Positions 7,539 to 15,575 of a stretch of DNA of 64,000 bases are shown piece after piece (within the stretch, counting starts at the first letter, position 1; each line of letters begins with the position of its first letter). Below the pieces are notes generated by a model. It searched no databases, had not been told where the DNA came from, and was given only the letters and a program-made list of their open reading frames with translations. The position numbers and the translations under genes are program-made. Source of the DNA: Polynucleobacter sp. MWH-HuK1 (GTDB lineage Bacteria; Pseudomonadota; Gammaproteobacteria; Burkholderiales; Burkholderiaceae); contig NZ_JACVPP010000001.1 of the NCBI RefSeq assembly GCF_018881815.1, positions 617,352-681,351 on the forward strand. Reading direction: 5' to 3'.

Positions 7539-7552
7539 CTGATTCGCCACCA
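7539..7552 (+). repeat. attR core of island 1
   Basis: Exact 14-base copy of the tRNA-Met 3' end including CCA. The preceding bases (AATGT against AATCC in the tRNA) are also similar, so the original core may have been slightly longer. Confidence 0.8.
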
Positions 7553-7557
7553 AATCT

Positions 7558-7589
7558 AAAAGCCATTGCCCCTCGGCAGTGGCTTTTTT
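7558..7589 (+). terminator. Original terminator of the tRNA-Met gene, displaced by island 1
   Basis: AAAAGCCATTGCC pairs with GGCAGTGGCTTTT (one G-T pair) and a T run follows. It lies 5 bases after attR, so before insertion it would have followed the tRNA directly. Confidence 0.75.
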
Positions 7590-7604
7590 CTTAGGATGCT
7601 TGGT

Positions 7605-8147
7605 ATGGCTAAATTTTGGAACTTTGTAATTTTCCAGCTTGGTTGGTTTGCCTGTGTTCTGGGCGCGGCCAATAAACAAGTCTTTTGGGCAATTATTGCT
7701 ACCTTGGCCTATATAGCCTTTCATGCCTGGCGTTCCCCTTCGCCAAAAACTGAAATAAGCCTCTTATGTAAAGCTTTTTTCTTTGGGTTGGTGGCAGACA
7801 CCCTCATCATGCATCTAGGCTACCTGGACTTTCGGGATGACTGGCCGTCCCCTTATTTGTCGCCGCTCTGGATGTGGGTTTTGTGGGTACTGGTTGCCAC
7901 CACTATTAATGGTTCCTTGACCTGGTTGCGTGGCAGACCGGTTTTAGGGGCTGTTTTAGGGGGTATTGCTGGTCCCATGTCCTATGAGGCTGGTATTCGG
8001 ATGGGCGCTGGAGGTTGGGGTTCGGGCGGTCAAATCACTGGATTTATCCTTGTTGGAGTGGTCTGGGCTATTGCTATACCCCTCTTTTTTTACTGGGACC
8101 GTGCCAATCACGATCGGCTTAATAAAAAATCCGTAAATTCCGTTTAA
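7605..8147 (+). CDS. DUF2878 family inner-membrane protein
   Basis: 180 residues from the ATG at 7605; AGGA lies about 10 bases upstream. An upstream TTG lies inside the terminator hairpin and is unlikely. Five or so hydrophobic segments, the phrase ADTLIMHLGYLDF, TTINGSLTWLRGR and a Gly-rich stretch GPMSYEAGIRMGAGGW match the DUF2878 family of small integral membrane proteins of unknown function. It stands alone, between the island and recA. Confidence 0.75.
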   Translation: MAKFWNFVIFQLGWFACVLGAANKQVFWAIIATLAYIAFHAWRSPSPKTEISLLCKAFFFGLVADTLIMHLGYLDFRDDWPSPYLSPLWMWVLWVLVATTINGSLTWLRGRPVLGAVLGGIAGPMSYEAGIRMGAGGWGSGGQITGFILVGVVWAIAIPLFFYWDRANHDRLNKKSVNSV

Positions 8148-8164
8148 AAGTCGCTTGCAAAGAC

Positions 8165-8184
8165 TACTGTTTTTATATACAGTA
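8165..8184. promoter_or_regulatory. LexA (SOS) box upstream of recA
   Basis: TACTGT and ACAGTA flank eight AT-rich bases, giving CTGT-N8-ACAG as a near-ideal LexA operator. It lies 71 bases before the recA start, and a possible -35 TTGCAA is at 8155-8160. It implies SOS control of recA and, by read-through, recX. Confidence 0.85.
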
Positions 8185-8255
8185 ACTCCTAAGTTGTTAC
8201 ACAGTAGATAAAACTTCGGGAAAAAGCCCAGTACATAGCGAAAAGGGAATCAAAA

Positions 8256-9344
8256 ATGGCCTTGGATGACAAAAGAAAATCAGCCTCTTCAGAATTTGAA
8301 GGAATGAGCGGAGACAAGCAAAAAGCACTAACAGCAGCGCTGGCGCAAATTGAGAAGCAGTTTGGTAAAGGCTCAATCATGCGATTGGGCGACGCTGAAA
8401 TTAGCGAAGATATTCAGGTTGTATCAAGTGGTTCACTAGGGTTAGACATTGCTCTTGGAGTTGGTGGTCTAGCGCGTGGGCGCGTAATTGAAATTTACGG
8501 ACCAGAATCTTCAGGTAAAACAACACTCACATTGCATGCAATTGCAGAAATGCAAAAGCTTGGTGGCACTTGCGCATTTATCGATGCAGAGCATGCATTA
8601 GATGTTCAGTACGCTGGCAAGCTGGGGGTTGATGTAAATAATTTGTTGATCTCTCAGCCGGATACCGGCGAACAAGCTTTAGAAATTGCTGACGCCTTAG
8701 TGCGTTCAGGTTCTATTGACTTAATCGTGATCGACTCTGTTGCTGCCTTGGTTCCAAAGGCTGAGATTGAAGGCGATATGGGCGATTCCCTCCCTGGTTT
8801 GCAAGCTCGTTTGATGAGTCAGGCATTGCGCAAATTGACCGGCGCAATCAAGCGCACGAACACTACGGTGATCTTCATTAACCAGATTCGTATGAAGATT
8901 GGTGTGATGTTTGGTTCACCAGAAACAACTACTGGCGGTAATGCTTTGAAGTTTTATGCCTCTATGCGTTTAGATATTCGTCGTATCGGCAGCATCAAAA
9001 AAGGTGATGAGGTTGTAGGTAATGAAACTCGCGTCAAGGTTGTGAAGAACAAAGTTTCTCCTCCATTCCGTGAAGCCATTTTTGACATCATGTACGGCGC
9101 TGGTATTTCTAGAGAAGGTGAAATCATTGATATGGGTGTCGAAGCAGACCTCATTGAAAAGTCAGGCTCTTGGTATAGCTACAACGGTGATCGCATTGGT
9201 CAAGGCAAAGACAATGTTCGTGAGTTCTTAAAAGAGAATCCAGCCATCTCTCAAGATATCGAGAAAAAGATTCGTGAGAAGCTTGGTGTTAAAGCCGGTT
9301 CAGCAGTGGTAACTGATGTGCTGGCTGAGGAAGAAGTTGAATAA
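8256..9344 (+). CDS. recA: Recombinase RecA
   Basis: 362 residues, the normal length. It forms filaments on single-stranded DNA, drives homologous recombination and triggers LexA self-cleavage. The Walker A motif GPESSGKT is at residues 82-89. [11 protein letters not shown] is the Walker B strand, and [14 protein letters not shown] and [13 protein letters not shown] are the conserved L2-region motifs. The C-terminus is acidic, as usual. It is preceded by a LexA box and followed after 17 bases by recX. Confidence 0.98.
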   Translation: MALDDKRKSASSEFEGMSGDKQKALTAALAQIEKQFGKGSIMRLGDAEISEDIQVVSSGSLGLDIALGVGGLARGRVIEIYGPESSGKTTLTLHAIAEMQKLGGTCAFIDAEHALDVQYAGKLGVDVNNLLISQPDTGEQALEIADALVRSGSIDLIVIDSVAALVPKAEIEGDMGDSLPGLQARLMSQALRKLTGAIKRTNTTVIFINQIRMKIGVMFGSPETTTGGNALKFYASMRLDIRRIGSIKKGDEVVGNETRVKVVKNKVSPPFREAIFDIMYGAGISREGEIIDMGVEADLIEKSGSWYSYNGDRIGQGKDNVREFLKENPAISQDIEKKIREKLGVKAGSAVVTDVLAEEEVE

Positions 9345-9361
9345 CTGCGTTGAATATTTCA

Positions 9362-9883
9362 ATGTCAGAATCAAGTGGTAATAAAAAGTCCAAACAAAGC
9401 CCGAGTCTCAAAGCTCGGGCTTTGCGCCTTTTATCGCTCCGGGAATACAGCCGCAAGGGCTTGGCCACAAAATTAGCTGAATCTGAGGCTAGATGGGGCA
9501 AGTTGGGTGGAGATCAGGCCGAGCAAACTCCGGAATCAAGAAATTCTCAGATTGAAGCTGTATTGGATGATTTTGAGGCTCGCGGCTGGTTGTCTGACGA
9601 GCGTTTTGCTGAAGCCTTGGTTCGCCGCCGCAGTGAGCGCTACGGCATGAGAAAGATTGCCGACGAACTTGAAAGGGCGGGGGTAGATTCTAGGCAGTCA
9701 GCCAAATTGCTGGGAGCCCTGAAAGAGACCGAATTCCAGCGTGCTTATGGCCTTTGGATGCGCAAGTATGGCCAGCGTGCCACTGAACAAAAAGAACGCG
9801 CCAGACAATACCGATTCCTAGCGTCCAAGGGGTTTGGATCCGATATTGTGGCCAAGGTTATAGGCGGACAAACCCCTGATTAG
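9362..9883 (+). CDS. recX: Regulatory protein RecX
   Basis: 173 residues from the ATG at 9362; a TTG at 9350 is a poorer choice. RecX binds RecA filaments and limits their growth. The family pattern of helical repeats is visible: ALRLLSLREYSRKGLATKL near residue 22, then FEARGWLSDERFAEALVRRRSERYG, then ELERAGVDS, and finally FLASKGFGSDIVAKVI. It follows recA directly and probably shares its SOS-controlled transcript. Confidence 0.92.
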   Translation: MSESSGNKKSKQSPSLKARALRLLSLREYSRKGLATKLAESEARWGKLGGDQAEQTPESRNSQIEAVLDDFEARGWLSDERFAEALVRRRSERYGMRKIADELERAGVDSRQSAKLLGALKETEFQRAYGLWMRKYGQRATEQKERARQYRFLASKGFGSDIVAKVIGGQTPD

Positions 9884-10072
9884 GGCAATTACGGATCGAA
9901 AAACGCTATTTGCGGCGTTGCAGCATGATAGACTTATGGAGTCGGTCAAGCCGTTCGCATTTATTCAAATTTGGCAAATATAGCCAGCTTCTAGAGTAAG
10001 TATGAGATTGTGGCGACATCGGTTTTACTAATCCTCATCGCTTGCTAAAAAAGATACCGTTTCGGAGTAATT

Positions 10073-11242
10073 ATGAAAATTCACGAGTACCAAGGCAAAG
10101 AACTTCTTCGCCAATTTAATGTGCCTGTTCCTAACGGCATTCCCGCATTTAGTGTTGATGAGGCAGTCAAAGCTGCTGAAAAATTAGGTGGCCCAGTATG
10201 GGTTGTGAAAGCACAGATTCATGCTGGTGGTCGCGGTAAAGGCGGCGGCGTGAAATTGGCTAGAAGCATGGACGAAGTAAAGAAGTATGCTTCTGAAATT
10301 TTGGGAATGCAGCTCAAGACGCATCAAACTGGACCAGAAGGTCAAAAAGTAAATCGTCTCTTAATTGAAGATGGCGCTGATATTAAAAAAGAGTACTACT
10401 TCAGTATCGTTACAGACCGTGGCACACAAAAGAATGTGATCATGGCCTCTAGCGAAGGCGGCATGGATATTGAGGAAGTTGCTGAATCTCATCCAGAAAA
10501 AATTATTAAAGTATTTGTTGATCCGATGGTTGGTCTGACAGACGCTGATTGCGATATCGTTGCTAAAGGTATTGGCGTTCCTGAGGCGTCTATTCCAATG
10601 GCTCGCGACGTATTCAAAAACCTTTACAAGACTTACTGGGATACCGATGCATCATTGGTTGAAATCAACCCATTAATTCTCGAAGGCAACGGAAAGATTA
10701 AAGCTTTGGATGCAAAGTTCAACTTTGATCCTAACGCATTGTTCCGTCATCCAGAAATCGTTGCTTATCGCGATATCGATGAAGAAGATGCTGCCGAAAT
10801 CGAAGCTTCTAAATTTGACCTGGCTTACATCTCTCTCGACGGCAATATCGGCTGTTTAGTGAACGGTGCAGGCTTGGCGATGGCTACGATGGACACTATT
10901 AAGTTGTTCGGTGGCGAGCCAGCAAACTTCTTGGACGTTGGCGGCGGTGCTACAGCAGAAAAAGTAACTGAGGCATTCAAGATCATGTTGAAGAACAAGA
11001 GTGTTGAGGCTATTTTGGTAAACATTTTCGGCGGCATTATGCGTTGTGATGTGATCGCTGACGGTGTTGTTACTGCATGTAAAGCAGTAAACCTCACAGT
11101 ACCTTTGGTTGTGCGCATGAAGGGCACTAACGAAGAGTTGGGCAAGAAGATTCTTGCAGACTCTGGTTTGCCAATTATTAGTGCCGATTCAATGGCTGAA
11201 GCTGCTACTAAGGTAGTTGCTGCTGTTGCCAAAAACAAATAA
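10073..11242 (+). CDS. sucC: Succinyl-CoA synthetase, ADP-forming, beta subunit
   Basis: 389 residues, the usual length. With SucD it makes succinate, CoA and ATP from succinyl-CoA in the TCA cycle. The ATP-grasp domain starts [15 protein letters not shown] and contains the nucleotide-binding loop [13 protein letters not shown]. The CoA-ligase domain shows [24 protein letters not shown] and [14 protein letters not shown]. It lies 15 bases upstream of sucD. The 189 bases before it hold no gene; I see no clear promoter. Confidence 0.98.
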   Translation: MKIHEYQGKELLRQFNVPVPNGIPAFSVDEAVKAAEKLGGPVWVVKAQIHAGGRGKGGGVKLARSMDEVKKYASEILGMQLKTHQTGPEGQKVNRLLIEDGADIKKEYYFSIVTDRGTQKNVIMASSEGGMDIEEVAESHPEKIIKVFVDPMVGLTDADCDIVAKGIGVPEASIPMARDVFKNLYKTYWDTDASLVEINPLILEGNGKIKALDAKFNFDPNALFRHPEIVAYRDIDEEDAAEIEASKFDLAYISLDGNIGCLVNGAGLAMATMDTIKLFGGEPANFLDVGGGATAEKVTEAFKIMLKNKSVEAILVNIFGGIMRCDVIADGVVTACKAVNLTVPLVVRMKGTNEELGKKILADSGLPIISADSMAEAATKVVAAVAKNK

Positions 11243-11257
11243 TCCAGGAATTTCAAT

Positions 11258-12151
11258 ATGTCTATTTTGATCAATAAAAACACCAAAGTCATTACACAAG
11301 GTATTACTGGTAAGACAGGACAGTTCCATACTGAAAAATGTCAGGAATACGCAAACGGCAAAAACTGTTTTGTTGCCGGTGTAAATCCTAAAAAAGCTGG
11401 CGAGTCCATCTTTAATATTCCTATTTATGGAACCGTGAAAGAAGCTGCACAGCAAACTGGTGCAACCACTTCTGTTATCTACGTTCCGCCTCCAGGCGCG
11501 GCTGCTGCGATTTGGGAAGCGGTTGAAGCTGACCTCGACTTCGTGATTTGTATTACTGAAGGTATTCCAGTGCGTGACATGCTGGAAGTTCGCAACAAGA
11601 TGCATGCTAAAGAAAAAGCTGGTGGCAAAAAGACTTTATTACTTGGCCCTAACTGCCCAGGCATTATTACTCCAGATGAAATTAAGATCGGCATCATGCC
11701 TGGTCATATTCATAAGAAAGGCCGCATTGGCGTTGTTAGTCGTTCCGGCACATTGACTTATGAAGCGGTTGGTCAGTTGACAGCAATTGGTTTAGGCCAG
11801 TCCACAGCAGTAGGTATTGGTGGCGACCCAATCAATGGCCTGAAGCACATCGACATCATGAAAATGTTCAATGAAGATCCAGAGACTGATGCTGTGATCA
11901 TGATTGGCGAAATCGGCGGTCCAGACGAAGCTGAAGCTGCTCGCTGGTGCAAAGACAACATGAAAAAGCCAGTAGTTGGTTTTATTGCTGGCGTAACAGC
12001 GCCTCCAGGCAAGCGTATGGGTCACGCAGGAGCGTTGATTTCTGGTGGTGCCGATACTGCAGATGCCAAGCTTGCGGTTATGGAAGAGTGTGGCTTCAAA
12101 GTAACAAGGAACCCATCAGAAATGGCTGCTTTATTGAAAGCCATGTTGTAA
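11258..12151 (+). CDS. sucD: Succinyl-CoA synthetase alpha subunit
   Basis: 297 residues. It carries the CoA-binding Rossmann domain (VITQGITGKTGQFHTEK at the N-terminus) and the active-site histidine loop GHAGALISGGADTA near residue 250, which is phosphorylated in the reaction. GPNCPGIITP and SRSGTLTYEAV are further signatures. Its operon partner is sucC, and it is followed by a terminator. Confidence 0.98.
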   Translation: MSILINKNTKVITQGITGKTGQFHTEKCQEYANGKNCFVAGVNPKKAGESIFNIPIYGTVKEAAQQTGATTSVIYVPPPGAAAAIWEAVEADLDFVICITEGIPVRDMLEVRNKMHAKEKAGGKKTLLLGPNCPGIITPDEIKIGIMPGHIHKKGRIGVVSRSGTLTYEAVGQLTAIGLGQSTAVGIGGDPINGLKHIDIMKMFNEDPETDAVIMIGEIGGPDEAEAARWCKDNMKKPVVGFIAGVTAPPGKRMGHAGALISGGADTADAKLAVMEECGFKVTRNPSEMAALLKAML

Positions 12152-12163
12152 TTAGTGTTTTGG

Positions 12164-12194
12164 AAAAGGGTGCTGATAAAACAGCATCCTTTTT
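12164..12194 (+). terminator. Terminator of sucCD
   Basis: AAAAGGGTGCTG pairs with CAGCATCCTTTT (one G-T pair) and is followed by T residues. Confidence 0.8.
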
Positions 12195-12249
12195 GTAGTG
12201 CCCAGTAGTTAAAAATAAAATAAGACATAAGAGAAACGTAGGAGACACC

Positions 12250-12954
12250 ATGGATTTATCAGCATTTTCAGATGCCACCTTTTGGGCGGCACTTCTATCA
12301 ATCATCGTTGCAAATATTTTGCTATCAGGCGATAACGCAGTTGTGATCGCTTTGGCGTCACGTAATTTGCCACCAGCACAACAAAAGAAAGCGATTTTCT
12401 GGGGTAGCGCTGCTGCAATTATTTTGCGTGTCGTACTCACGATTACAGCGGTAGCATTGCTTACTTTGCCCTATCTAAAAATTGTTGGCGGTTTGCTATT
12501 GCTCTATATCGGTATTCAGCTTTTATCGGATAGTGGTGGTGAAGAGCATATGGAAGCCAAATCCAGCATCTGGGCTGCTATTCGTACGATCTTGATTGCC
12601 GACTTAGTAATGAGCCTAGATAACGTATTGGCAGTTGCTGCTGCAGCACAAAAAGGTCCAGAAGAGACTCGCCTGCTCCTGTTGATTATTGGCTTGGGAA
12701 TGTCTATTCCATTGATCATCTTTGGTAGCGCTATGTTGCTGAAGGTAATGGAGCGTTTCCCAATCATCATTACTTTAGGTGCTGGCCTTTTAGGTCTGTT
12801 AGCCGGTGGAATGTTGGTTGATGATCCTGCTATCAAGGATAGTATTCAAGCTGCGATGGGTGATGCCAAACTTGCTTTTGAGATCATTGGTGTTGCTATT
12901 GTGATTTTAGTTGGTACCTATCTAAAGAAAAAGAACGCAGTAAAAGAGCATTAA
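12250..12954 (+). CDS. TerC family integral membrane protein (YjbE-like)
   Basis: 234 residues with about seven membrane segments. The TerC signatures are LLSGDNAVVIALASRNL near residue 26 and LIADLVMSLDNVLAVAAAA near residue 115; their Asp and Asn residues in the membrane are typical of metal transport. Members of this group have been linked to manganese or other metal-ion export. It stands alone, with an AGGAGAC ribosome site before the ATG and its own terminator. Confidence 0.88.
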   Translation: MDLSAFSDATFWAALLSIIVANILLSGDNAVVIALASRNLPPAQQKKAIFWGSAAAIILRVVLTITAVALLTLPYLKIVGGLLLLYIGIQLLSDSGGEEHMEAKSSIWAAIRTILIADLVMSLDNVLAVAAAAQKGPEETRLLLLIIGLGMSIPLIIFGSAMLLKVMERFPIIITLGAGLLGLLAGGMLVDDPAIKDSIQAAMGDAKLAFEIIGVAIVILVGTYLKKKNAVKEH

Positions 12955-12972
12955 TTTTCTTACGAATGAATC

Positions 12973-13003
12973 AAAAAAGCCGGCCTTCAAAGCCGGCTTT
13001 TTT
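12973..13003. terminator. Terminator after the TerC gene
   Basis: AAAAAAGCCGGC, a 7-base loop, then GCCGGCTTTTTT. A perfect stem with T runs in both directions. Confidence 0.9.
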
Positions 13004-13075
13004 ACTTATGACATTCCTTGAATGCAAAGGGCGTAGACTGGATCATGAGGTATTTCGTCTCAGGAGCTAGAAAAT

Positions 13076-13606
13076 ATGCAGAGTACCAGCAATCAATTTG
13101 AAAATATAAAAACCCATCAAGATCAAATATCAGAATCTGGATTTACCTTAATTGAAGTGATGGTTGTTGTGGCGATTATTGGCATCTTAGTTGCAGTAGC
13201 AGTGCCACAATATCAAGATTACATTGCTCGCAGTCGTGTTGTGGAAGGTATGAATTTATCCTCAAGCGCGAAGTTAGCGGTAACCGAGGCCTTTGCAAGT
13301 CGTGGCACTGTGGTAATGGATGAGGCAACCTATGGATCTTTTACATTTACACCAACTCGCAGCGTTAAGTTAATTGAAATCACTCCGTCAGGAGCGATTG
13401 CAATCGACTACCAGGTAAGTGTTGCGCCAGAGGGTAAAAACACCCTGCATTTAGTCCCTACCAATGAGCCTGATGCCAATTCTCCTAAGCCATTGGATCT
13501 GTCAAAGCCAGAAGGCGCGGCTTGGGCTGGCGGATGGTCATGTAGATCAACGGAGACTAATTTAATTCCTCAGTTGTTGCCGTCGGAGTGCAGAATCAGC
13601 AAGTAA
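13076..13606 (+). CDS. Type IV major pilin-like protein
   Basis: 176 residues. The prepilin signal is SG|FTLIEVMVVVAIIG, with cleavage expected after Gly22 and Glu at mature position 5, followed by the hydrophobic N-terminal helix and VAVPQYQDYIARSRV. The mature part is ~154 residues with two Cys near the C-terminus (WSCRS and SECR) that could form the D-region disulfide. The 22-residue leader is longer than the usual 6-10 but starts from a good AGGAG site. No pilus assembly genes are nearby; it may be used in adhesion, twitching or DNA uptake. Confidence 0.88.
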   Translation: MQSTSNQFENIKTHQDQISESGFTLIEVMVVVAIIGILVAVAVPQYQDYIARSRVVEGMNLSSSAKLAVTEAFASRGTVVMDEATYGSFTFTPTRSVKLIEITPSGAIAIDYQVSVAPEGKNTLHLVPTNEPDANSPKPLDLSKPEGAAWAGGWSCRSTETNLIPQLLPSECRISK

Positions 13607-13617
13607 TTTGGAGTATT

Positions 13618-13643
13618 AAAAAGCCGCTCATGAGGCGGCTTTT
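13618..13643. terminator. Terminator between the pilin gene and the moaC remnant
   Basis: AAAAAGCCGC and GCGGCTTTT form a stem with T residues after it. Before island 2 arrived, it would have lain between convergent pilin and moaC genes. Confidence 0.75.
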
Positions 13644-13666
13644 ATTTGGGTGGAACTTGAAGTTTT

Positions 13667-13813
13667 TTATGAAGACTTCCATTCGCCACTTTTGCCACCA
13701 CTCTTTTCTAAGAGCTTCACGTCACCCATTACCATTCCTCGGTCAACTGCTTTACACATATCGTAGATTGTGAGTAGGGCAACTTGGACTGCGGTGAGGG
13801 CTTCCATTTCTAC
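13667..13813 (-). pseudogene. moaC: Displaced original 3' end of moaC
   Basis: Read on the minus strand this encodes the last 48 residues of MoaC and its own stop codon, ending [19 protein letters not shown]. The first 99 bases on that strand (13813 down to 13715) are identical to the intact moaC at 18705-18803; the rest differs at many third positions and in the tail (EWKSS against EWVAGK). This is the chromosome's original moaC tail, cut off by insertion of island 2. It has no start codon or promoter of its own. Confidence 0.88.
13715..13813. repeat. att direct repeat of island 2, left copy
   Basis: 99 bases identical to 18705-18803. They encode in frame (minus strand) 33 residues of MoaC, from [14 protein letters not shown] through [16 protein letters not shown]. 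The crossover core must lie within this stretch. Confidence 0.9.
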
Positions 13814-13852
13814 ACTTTGTAACTTCAATCTTGACCAAATCTTTAGGTTTAC

Positions 13853-13871
13853 TTGGACAACATTTGGACAA
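13853..13871 (+). repeat. TTGGACAA repeat pair at the left end of island 2
   Basis: Copies at 13853-13860 and 13864-13871 start 11 bases apart. The same motif, orientation and spacing occur at the right end (18594-18612). Candidate arm-type sites for the integrase. Confidence 0.6.
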
Positions 13872-13946
13872 AGGTTATCACAGGGCTTAAGTCACCCTAA
13901 CAGTGTTAGAGTTGGCAGCCCCCATGTGCATTTTTGGAATCCCAGA

Positions 13947-13980
13947 CCCTACCGTACCCCCACCCCCTAAAATACCCCCC
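13947..13980 (-). other. Possible G-quadruplex motif in the island 2 leader
   Basis: The plus strand has four C runs (3, 5, 5 and 6 bases) separated by 7, 1 and 7 bases. The minus strand therefore fits the G3+N1-7 quadruplex rule. It lies in the 230-base gene-free stretch between the left att repeat and the MORN gene. Apart from this and the TTGGACAA pair I see nothing else there. Confidence 0.45.
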
Positions 13981-14043
13981 AACTAATAGGTAGGGGCTTA
14001 CCCAGTATTTTGTTCGATATGTGTGAGAGTATATTCATGGGAT

Positions 14044-15111
14044 ATGAAAAAGAAATACGTCATTACAACCAAATCTGGTGGTCATAGACTGCTTCGCAGT
14101 TTTTTTATGCTTGCCGTACTTTCGCTTGGATGTTTAGACATAAATGCTCAAAGCAAGCTTCCTGCATGCAAAGGTGAATATTCTGATCAGTGGAATAATT
14201 GTTTTGGGAAATATTCGCTTGGTGCTGGCGACTTGTACGTTGGAGAGTTTAAGGATGGGCATATGCATGGACAAGGCAGCCTAACCTATGGTCCAGGGTC
14301 ATGGATGGGAGATAAATATGTAGGCACTTTTAAAAAAAATTTAATGAATGGCAAAGGGAGTTATTTTTTCTCAAATGGAGATAGGTATGAGGGTGGCTGG
14401 TTAGACGGAAAAATTAGCGGAACTGGTACGTATTGGACTGCTTCCGATGGATCTAAATACGTTGGTGAATGGACTGATCACAAGAAGAATGGCAAAGGAG
14501 TCCTTTATTTTGCTGATGGACGAGTCTTGGATGGAATTTTTCAAGACAACAATTACATTGGACCAGTGTTAGGCTCTAATAATCAAATCATGGGGCAGTC
14601 TTCTAATAAAAAGCCAATCCAGACTAGCGGTATTGATTCATCTCTAGAGGAAGCTACTTGTGCAGAATTAGGTTTTAAAAAGAAGACTGAGGCTTATGCT
14701 AGCTGCGTTTTAGAGCTGCTTGTGCGAAAAGAAGCAAATGTTCCCCAGAATGCGTCTGATCCAGATGATGCAACTTGTCGAAAATATGGTTTTAAGCCCA
14801 AAACAAATGAGTATGCAACTTGTCGCCAGCAAATTGATCAGGCAAGATCTCAGGCCGCCCAACAGCAGGCGCAGTATTTGCAACAACAAAGGCAGTATCA
14901 GGCGCAACTGGATGAGCAACAACGTCAGCGAAGCGTTGCAGCAGGAATGGCATTATTCCAAATGGGGACGGGGATTGCTTCGGGAGCTTATAACGCAAAT
15001 AATAGTTATGGCACAGTGCCAACCCCGCCAAATCCCAATAGAACATATATTTTGCCTGGCGGCAGAACAATGAACTGTAGTACCACAGGAACTGTTACAA
15101 ATTGCTTTTAA
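14044..15111 (+). CDS. Exported MORN-repeat protein with paired-Cys motifs
   Basis: 355 residues from the ATG at 14044; an upstream in-frame GTG (14023) is a poorer start. A charged start and a hydrophobic stretch (about 16-36, ending INAQ) suggest export. Four MORN repeats follow: YVGEFKDGHMHGQG at 65, YVGTFKKNLMNGKG at 92, YEGGWLDGKISGTG at 115 and YVGEWTDHKKNGKG at 139. Two copies of a C-x14-C motif (Cys206/221 and Cys245/260; form C..LGF...T..Y..C) come next, then a Gln-rich coil and a tail with LPGGRTMNC. MORN repeats usually mediate membrane or protein contact. Function unknown; it overlaps the next gene. Confidence 0.75.
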   Translation: MKKKYVITTKSGGHRLLRSFFMLAVLSLGCLDINAQSKLPACKGEYSDQWNNCFGKYSLGAGDLYVGEFKDGHMHGQGSLTYGPGSWMGDKYVGTFKKNLMNGKGSYFFSNGDRYEGGWLDGKISGTGTYWTASDGSKYVGEWTDHKKNGKGVLYFADGRVLDGIFQDNNYIGPVLGSNNQIMGQSSNKKPIQTSGIDSSLEEATCAELGFKKKTEAYASCVLELLVRKEANVPQNASDPDDATCRKYGFKPKTNEYATCRQQIDQARSQAAQQQAQYLQQQRQYQAQLDEQQRQRSVAAGMALFQMGTGIASGAYNANNSYGTVPTPPNPNRTYILPGGRTMNCSTTGTVTNCF

Positions 15112-15548
15112 CATTTAATAAGATCAAAACCTTTTTGCTTTCGCTTCTTTTGTTGTTAACGGGGTGCGCACCTACGGTTATGTATAAGTCAGACCCTCCT
15201 GGTGCAATTATTTCGGGTAGCCAGCATGGAGGAGGAACTTTCTCCTATTACACCCCCATGAAACTAAGTTACCCAGATTTGGTCATAACCAATACTTGTC
15301 TTGAAATCCAAAGTCCGAACGTTCGTTGGCCTGATGGCGTAAGCTTGGCCTCAACCAAACTTCGTTTGTGCCATAAGGATAGTGAATATACTTTTTCGAA
15401 GCCAGTATCGGTCTATCAAGCACCAGCTTATCAACCATCACCACCTGCAACTGTTGGAATGGATGATGCCAAAAAGAAGTGTGCAGATCTAGGTTTTAAA
15501 TCAGGCACAGAGGCTTTTGGTAATTGCGTTTTGAGGCTAAGCAAATGA
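15102..15548 (+). CDS. Lipoprotein sharing the C-x14-C motif with the MORN protein
   Basis: 148 residues if the TTG at 15102 is the start, overlapping the stop of the MORN gene by 10 bases; no ATG fits before the signal. The lipobox LLTGC (Cys22) marks an envelope lipoprotein. The segment YKSDPPGAIISG followed by YYTPMKLSYP looks PEGA-like, a fold linked with surface or peptidoglycan proteins. The C-terminus KCADLGFKSGTEAFGNC repeats the same Cys motif found twice in the upstream protein. Overlap and shared motif suggest the two work together. Confidence 0.65.
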   Translation: MLLTFNKIKTFLLSLLLLLTGCAPTVMYKSDPPGAIISGSQHGGGTFSYYTPMKLSYPDLVITNTCLEIQSPNVRWPDGVSLASTKLRLCHKDSEYTFSKPVSVYQAPAYQPSPPATVGMDDAKKKCADLGFKSGTEAFGNCVLRLSK

Positions 15549-15575
15549 TGGCCATTCCACTCAAGAGGCCAATGA

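Larger units (their letters stand above)
2898..7552. mobile_element. Integrative island 1 at tRNA-Met
   Basis: The last 14 bases of the tRNA (CTGATTCGCCACCA, 2898-2911) recur at 7539-7552, with the neighbouring bases also largely alike. Between the copies lie a P4-type integrase next to the tRNA, an AlpA-like regulator, a replication-like gene, a small terminase-like gene, a surface barrel protein and a lipoprotein. TGTGAGTAAT repeats lie just inside each end. About 4.65 kb, AT-rich. The gene set resembles a small phage-satellite-like element more than a plasmid or transposon. No capsid, tail or conjugation gene is seen. Confidence 0.85.

Noticed and set aside
9884..10072. Terminator or riboswitch between recX and sucC
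   Set aside because: Only a weak five-base stem without a T run is present.
11189..12440. Long minus-strand frames over sucCD and the TerC gene
   Set aside because: They are antisense shadows of highly conserved genes with clear motifs on the plus strand.
13588..13970. Two short plus-strand frames (13588-13773 and 13770-13970) beside the pilin gene
   Set aside because: They run antisense through the displaced moaC tail and the att repeat and have no family likeness; the region is explained by the island junction.
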